36,043 bases of DNA, taken from NCBI GenBank assembly GCA_022616725.1, contig JAKEEH010000077.1, positions 1 to 36,043 on the forward strand. The letters run 5' to 3'. The DNA comes from Limisphaerales bacterium (GTDB lineage: Bacteria > Verrucomicrobiota > Verrucomicrobiia > Limisphaerales > JAKEEH01). Below, one piece after another: positions 31,807 to 36,043 of the stretch (the stretch's first letter is position 1; every line of letters starts with the position of its first letter). The position numbers and the translations under genes are program-made. A model generated the notes under the pieces. It worked only from the letters and a program-made list of their open reading frames with translations. It made no database searches and was not told the origin of the DNA.

Positions 31807-33423
31807 TTATTCGCCAATCATGAATTTGCGATAGCGGCCCATCCAGTACGGCAGCAGGAATGCCGCGCCGTCATCTTCACCGCGCCCGCCGTTTCCGCCA
31901 TCCACGATAAACGGGTTGCTGTTCCATTTCATCACACGCCGCTCGTCCGGCGGCAGCAATGTGAGTGCCTCGCGATGACCGCGACGATCCGGAGTCGCCG
32001 CCCACACGATGTCGGCGCAATGCGAATTGCGCACGGTCCACTCGATCATGTCCATCGGCATGCGATAGAGCGTCCAGACCGCGCCTGCCAAATCCACTTT
32101 GGCCTCGGGCTGGCCGGTTAAATAAATGAACGTCCAGAGCGGATTCAATTCCCGCTGCATGTTCTTCCACCATCCGTCCACTCCGGCGCGATACGCTTTC
32201 AATAGCACGGGATCTTTCTCGTACTTGAACAAGCAGTAATACGGCAGCATGGCCAACTCCTCGTCCGAATAGTTCAGCTCCAGCCGGTCATTGACGCGTG
32301 TTAGCCAATCGGCGTACTTCAGATCCCACGCCACCTTTTTGTACTCACGTTCGTAACGGGCGTCCCCGGTGATGTGCGCCGTTGTTTTCAAAAAGCTCAG
32401 AAGCTGCATGCTGTTGAGGGCCCGCTCGTCCGGATTGTTCCGCAAGCTTTCCGGTGACCAAAACCCCCACAGCGTCGGCTTGCCGTCGAGATCGATCAGA
32501 TAATACCCGTGGTCGATGATGTGGTCCATGACGCGCTGCGCCGTCGCTGCAATCCGCTTTTTCAAGTCCGCATCCGGCAGGAGATCGTGGGCGACGCTGA
32601 AAATAAAAAAGTGCCCGACGACCTCATCCGAACTCGTGTCCGCCTTCCAGTAGTACTGCCCATCCGCCGTCCAGTGCCACTCGCCGCCGTGCGGCATCGG
32701 GTCCCCTTTGCGAATGAACGACCGCGCCGGAAACCCGCGCCGCCCCGCTACTTCCTCGAGGAACAAAATGGTGTCAACGCTTTTGCGCGCATTTGCCAGC
32801 GCTTCGGCTGACTGCGTCACCGCGTAACGAAAACACTCCGCTGCCGCATAGATCGCCGTCCATAAGCCGTCATTGTCGTTGTCGTGGGTCCGATTGCTGG
32901 AAACATCGCCAGCGACGGTTAAATGGGAAGGAGCGGTGAGCCCGTAACGGTCGTGGCGGGTACGCACGCGTTGCTCGAAGACCTGGGCCTTTTGCGCGAG
33001 GGTCATAGGCTTGAGTTCAATGTGCGACACTCCGGTGCTCGTGCGCACCCAAACGCCACCCTGCGCGTCAGGCTCAATCTGCTGCACACGATCGTCCGGC
33101 AAATAGCGAAGACCCGCCATATACTGCCGCCGATCGCGTTCCGGCGCGGAAAAATCCAAACGCATCAATCCCTGTGTTGTGCCGAGCCACATCGCGCTGT
33201 CATTCGCTCGCGCTATGGCGGTGATGCCGCCCACAGGCAGCGGAGTGCCGTTTGTCCGCAATGCCGCGGGCACGTTCGTGTCACTAATACTGAAAAACGC
33301 ACGAACTTTTTGAGGATAGGGAGACAGTTTGACCGGCTCCCAGGCTTTGATCGCGAAGGGGCAACAGAACGTGCTCAGCCAAAGAGCGATAAAACTTTTG
33401 TGCAAGGTCATTTGGGTCATCAT
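31807..33423 (-). CDS. Secreted two-component-regulator-type propeller repeat/alpha-alpha toroid protein
   Basis: A 538-residue protein with an N-terminal signal peptide (FIALWLSTFCCPFAIKA, residues 11-27). Two propeller-type repeats follow: VGGITAIARANDSAMWLGTT with GLMRLD to residue 90, and DDRVQQIEPDAQGGVWVRTS with GVSHIE to residue 136. These are of the kind found in extracellular sensors of hybrid two-component systems, but two repeats cannot form a whole propeller. From about 160 to 530 the helix pattern and motifs (DGLWTAIYAAAECFRYA, GEWHWTADGQYYWKADTSSD, LWGFWSPESL) suggest an alpha/alpha toroid as in six-hairpin glycosidases or lyases. No catalytic residues can be assigned. It is the first gene of the operon with GH84, 25 bp upstream of it. 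The start among 33423, 33420 and 33411 is uncertain. Confidence 0.75.
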   Translation of the reverse strand: MMTQMTLHKSFIALWLSTFCCPFAIKAWEPVKLSPYPQKVRAFFSISDTNVPAALRTNGTPLPVGGITAIARANDSAMWLGTTQGLMRLDFSAPERDRRQYMAGLRYLPDDRVQQIEPDAQGGVWVRTSTGVSHIELKPMTLAQKAQVFEQRVRTRHDRYGLTAPSHLTVAGDVSSNRTHDNDNDGLWTAIYAAAECFRYAVTQSAEALANARKSVDTILFLEEVAGRRGFPARSFIRKGDPMPHGGEWHWTADGQYYWKADTSSDEVVGHFFIFSVAHDLLPDADLKKRIAATAQRVMDHIIDHGYYLIDLDGKPTLWGFWSPESLRNNPDERALNSMQLLSFLKTTAHITGDARYEREYKKVAWDLKYADWLTRVNDRLELNYSDEELAMLPYYCLFKYEKDPVLLKAYRAGVDGWWKNMQRELNPLWTFIYLTGQPEAKVDLAGAVWTLYRMPMDMIEWTVRNSHCADIVWAATPDRRGHREALTLLPPDERRVMKWNSNPFIVDGGNGGRGEDDGAAFLLPYWMGRYRKFMIGE

Positions 33424-33530
33424 GCGGTTCCACGACAGGATGCGCGGGTCATGCGCCCCCGTCACAAGAGTTGCGATTGACCCTACCAAAAAAACCTTCA
33501 TCGTCACGGCAAATCAACGGTTCGATACGC

Positions 33531-34589
33531 ATGAAACTCCACTCGCACGAACTCAATGCCTTCTGCATCAACGCTTTGAGCCAAGCGGAACTGCCGGCGG
33601 AGGACGCCCAAGCCGCTGCGGATGTCCTCGTGACCACCGACATGTGGGGAATCTTTACCCACGGCACGAAGAATCTCCGCGGTTACATTCGGCGGATTCG
33701 CAGCGGCGGCATTCGCAAGGACGCGAGACCAAAAATCGTTGGCGAAGGTCCAGCCTGGGCCATCGTCGATGCTGATTCAGCCATTGGCCCGGTAGGATCA
33801 TGCTTCGCTATGCGCGAAGCCATCCGCAGAGCACGGAGTGCCGGTTTGGCTTATGTCGGTGTTCGCAACAGTTGCCACTTCGGCGCCGCCGGTTACTACG
33901 CGGCGATGGCAGCCCGCGAAGGTATGATTGGGCTGGCGATGGCGAATGACACACCGACAATGACCGTTCCGGGCGCGCGGGGCGCGGTGCTGGGCAACAA
34001 CCCGATCGCGTTTGCCGTCCCAACGGGTGAGGCTCATCCAATTCTTCTCGATATCGCGTTGAGCAGTGTCGCGGGCGGAAAGGTCTTCGCTGCTGCGACG
34101 CGCGGAGACGTCATTCCAAATAATTGGCTCGTCGATTCGGAAGGACTGCCAACCACCGACCCACGGCTGTTTCCGCACAGCGGCGCTTTGACCCCAATGG
34201 CCGGGCATAAGGGTTACGGATTGGCCTTGTTGGTGGAAACCTTGTCCGCGATTTTGACCGGCGCGTCGATCGCAAGCCAGGTATTGAGCTGGTCCTTTGC
34301 CGACGCATCACTCCCGACCGGCCACGGCGCGGCGTTCATTGCCGTCGATATAAACGCTATTATGCCCGCGGTTACCTTCAAGCAACGGGTGCGGCAAACC
34401 ATTCAGGAGATTCGCGCTGCGCCCAATGCCAAAGGGGCCGACCGGATTTACTTGCCTGGCGAGATGGAATGGAACCGATACGAGAGGGCACTGGCCGAAG
34501 GACTTGAACTGCCCGATGACGTGGTGGCTGAATTGCGGACCCTGGCAAACGAATTGTCCCTGGATTGGAAATGGTCGAAGCCTCACTGA
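33531..34589 (+). CDS. Malate/L-lactate/ureidoglycolate dehydrogenase family protein (Ldh_2)
   Basis: A 352-residue NAD(P)-dependent oxidoreductase of PF02615, a family distinct from Rossmann lactate dehydrogenases. Family motifs: DMWGIFTHGTKNLRGYIRRI with the conserved catalytic His (SHG-like), GPVGSCFAMREAIRRARSAG, VRNSCHFGAAGYYAAMAARE, MTVPGARGAVLGNNPIAFAV, and AGHKGYGLALLVETLSAILT. It reduces or oxidises a 2-hydroxy acid or related keto acid; members include ComC, YiaK (2,3-diketo-L-gulonate) and AllD, so sugar-acid catabolism is plausible. The ATG at 33531 is chosen; an in-frame TTG at 33471 would overlap the upstream divergent region. It is divergent from the GH84 operon with 107 bp between starts, and its stop overlaps the convergent Nramp-like gene by 7 bp. 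Confidence 0.9.
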   Translation: MKLHSHELNAFCINALSQAELPAEDAQAAADVLVTTDMWGIFTHGTKNLRGYIRRIRSGGIRKDARPKIVGEGPAWAIVDADSAIGPVGSCFAMREAIRRARSAGLAYVGVRNSCHFGAAGYYAAMAAREGMIGLAMANDTPTMTVPGARGAVLGNNPIAFAVPTGEAHPILLDIALSSVAGGKVFAAATRGDVIPNNWLVDSEGLPTTDPRLFPHSGALTPMAGHKGYGLALLVETLSAILTGASIASQVLSWSFADASLPTGHGAAFIAVDINAIMPAVTFKQRVRQTIQEIRAAPNAKGADRIYLPGEMEWNRYERALAEGLELPDDVVAELRTLANELSLDWKWSKPH

Positions 34590-36043
34590 CCGCGGGCGTA
34601 GCCTGAAAAGCGCTTTTTTGCCCAAACGAGAATCGCTCCAGCGGTCAATGTGCCGCCCAGAATGACGCAGGCCGTCCATCCGCTGTGGTCCCAATAGGCT
34701 TTCAATCCAAGCACCAGGAACACGATGGCTGCCACACCGTTCAGCAGTCGCAGGGGCCAGCGCAGCCACAGCGAACGTGGCAAATACCGGCGGTCCGCCC
34801 ACCAACTCAGTGCGCAGATGATCCCGCAAGCAAGGACGCCGGTGAAAAGATTGGCTGGCGTGAGGAGCGCGATCAGACCGGGCGGATTGTCGGAGCTGCC
34901 AGCCATATGGTTTAAGAGGGTCCACACGAGAATCATTCCGCCGCCGACGCTTACCCAGAGCACAGACCAATAACGCAATCGACGGGTGGTCGTTTCGGCG
35001 AGAGCGGGGCGGAAAGCCCGGGCGAGTTCGCGCAGGATCGCAGGCGCCACTTCGATAGTCCCGTAAAGCGTGCCGAAGATGGCAAGGAATGCCCCGACGA
35101 AATAGAGCGGCTTCAACCACGGATAGAGCGGGCTGATAAACTCGGATTGGAGTTGCAGGAGATTGTTCCCGCCGGGCACCTTGTGCTGGGGTCCCAGAAC
35201 CATCGCACCGCACGTGACGAAGACTCCCGCAAAGATCAACACCGCAAGGAAACTCAGCACAGAGTCGATCCACAGGGCGCGCAACCACTTTCGATCGGCG
35301 TGATTCGGATCGGCGGCCATCGCCGCAAGCTCCCTCGCGTTCGCGCAACCCTTTCCCGCCCTTCCCCAATGTTTGGCTCTCAAATAACTCACGTAGGCGA
35401 GATAGTCATACCCCGACCCGCCCAGGACACCCACGTACGTCATTGTTTCCACCCACACCGGGCGCGCCGCAATCTCCGGCTGCGCGCTGATCCACGAAGG
35501 GTATTCGGGCCATCGCGGCACGAGCAAACCGCTGAGCAGTTCGAGCCAGTCGGGCTTCAGCAATAATAGCGAAATGACGACGCTCAAGAGCATCACACTG
35601 ACGGTACCGAGCTGGATTTTTTCGAGTCGCTCATATCCGCCGGTGGAAACCAACGCGAGGACCGCAACCAAAACAATCACCCCCCAGACCAGGTGGGCCC
35701 CTCCCCGCAAGTACCCTTCCGTTCCCGCCAGCGATGAGAGGAGCGTCCCGAGGGTCCCGGCGTGAAAGCCGATCCAGATCGGAAAGCAGACCAATGCCAG
35801 CAAAAAGAACACAGCGGGAAACCACCCCCGCGGCCCCGGCAGTTCCATCCAGCGCTGGAACGGATGCGCACCCGTCAGCACCATGTGTCGCGCGGTCGCG
35901 AACGCCAACACCCATTTCAATGCCAAAATGACAACAAAAAACCAAAGCAACCGATAGCCAAACACCGCTCCGGCGCGCGACGAAAAGATCAATTCGCCCG
36001 CGCCGATCGTCAGCGACGCAATGACCGCCCCCGGCCCGAACAA
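34583..36043 (-). CDS. Nramp-family-like transporter, N-terminus outside the window
   Basis: At least 486 residues of a membrane protein with about eleven hydrophobic segments, reading in from the window edge. The first helix (FGPGAVIASLTIGAGELIFS) aligns with the Nramp first helix, but the metal-binding DPGN there is replaced by GAGE. No MPH motif is seen in the sixth helix; the nearest stretch is TYVGVLGGSGYDYLAYVSYL. A cytoplasmic loop of about 35 residues (AKHWGRAGKGCANARELAAM) follows. This pattern suggests an Nramp relative that may carry Mg2+ or a substrate other than Mn/Fe. The real start codon lies beyond 36043. It is convergent with the Ldh_2 gene. Confidence 0.8.
   Translation of the reverse strand: MFGPGAVIASLTIGAGELIFSSRAGAVFGYRLLWFFVVILALKWVLAFATARHMVLTGAHPFQRWMELPGPRGWFPAVFFLLALVCFPIWIGFHAGTLGTLLSSLAGTEGYLRGGAHLVWGVIVLVAVLALVSTGGYERLEKIQLGTVSVMLLSVVISLLLLKPDWLELLSGLLVPRWPEYPSWISAQPEIAARPVWVETMTYVGVLGGSGYDYLAYVSYLRAKHWGRAGKGCANARELAAMAADPNHADRKWLRALWIDSVLSFLAVLIFAGVFVTCGAMVLGPQHKVPGGNNLLQLQSEFISPLYPWLKPLYFVGAFLAIFGTLYGTIEVAPAILRELARAFRPALAETTTRRLRYWSVLWVSVGGGMILVWTLLNHMAGSSDNPPGLIALLTPANLFTGVLACGIICALSWWADRRYLPRSLWLRWPLRLLNGVAAIVFLVLGLKAYWDHSGWTACVILGGTLTAGAILVWAKKRFSGYARGQ

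Noticed and set aside
33424-33530. Divergent promoters between the GH84 operon and the Ldh_2 gene
   Set aside because: I looked for -35/-10 pairs on both strands and found no convincing match; TTGACC and TTGATT occur but lack a -10 box at the right distance.

Overview
The window looks like a chromosomal segment of a GC-rich member of the PVC superphylum, most likely a soil-type Verrucomicrobiota. Three things support this: a GreA elongation factor carried at the C-terminus of a 618-residue protein (a layout known from Chlamydiae and Verrucomicrobia), an S10/spc/alpha ribosomal cluster without an rpmD (uL30) gene, and intergenic short-period repeats. The taxonomic call is an inference from gene content; no rRNA gene is present.

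Layout. (1) 1-5164: end of a sugar-nucleotide epimerase, an M20 amidohydrolase, a polysaccharide flippase-like membrane protein, and convergently a GT2 glycosyltransferase behind the long GreA; this resembles the edge of a surface-glycan locus. (2) 5209-7962: rsmB followed closely by a secreted GH32 beta-fructosidase. (3) 8019-21260: one long minus-strand ribosomal operon read as rplB-rpsS-rplV-rpsC-rplP-rpmC-rpsQ-rplN-rplX-rplE-rpsN-rpsH-rplF-rplR-rpsE-rplO-secY-map-infA-rpmJ-rpsM-rpsK-rpsD-rpoA-rplQ, with a likely promoter before rplB and a Rho-independent terminator after rplQ. It starts at rplB: rpsJ, rplC, rplD and rplW are not upstream. (4) 21363-24237: an SDR oxidoreductase with a possibly frameshifted tail, a conserved-looking unknown protein and a secreted esterase. 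(5) 24312-26089: an octamer-repeat hairpin and a CrtI-like FAD oxidoreductase. (6) 26154-33423: a secreted alpha/beta hydrolase and, upstream of it, a tightly packed five-gene minus-strand operon. (7) 33531-36043: an Ldh_2-type dehydrogenase and a partial Nramp-like transporter with an altered signature.

The most interesting part is the five-gene operon at 27215-33423. It encodes a secreted propeller/toroid protein, a cytoplasmic GH84 O-GlcNAcase very similar to the catalytic plus stalk domains of human OGA, a GNAT protein similar to the C-terminal HAT-like domain of human OGA, a DegT-type sugar aminotransferase, and a lone PTS EIIC of the cellobiose/chitobiose family. The GH84 and GNAT genes overlap by an ATGA, so the modules of the eukaryotic OGA polypeptide occur here as two coupled genes, and the GNAT part keeps an acetyl-CoA-binding motif. 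I infer an intracellular amino-sugar (GlcNAc-glycoside) pathway; the substrate is unknown.

All family assignments come from recognising motifs in the translated sequence. No database search was run.
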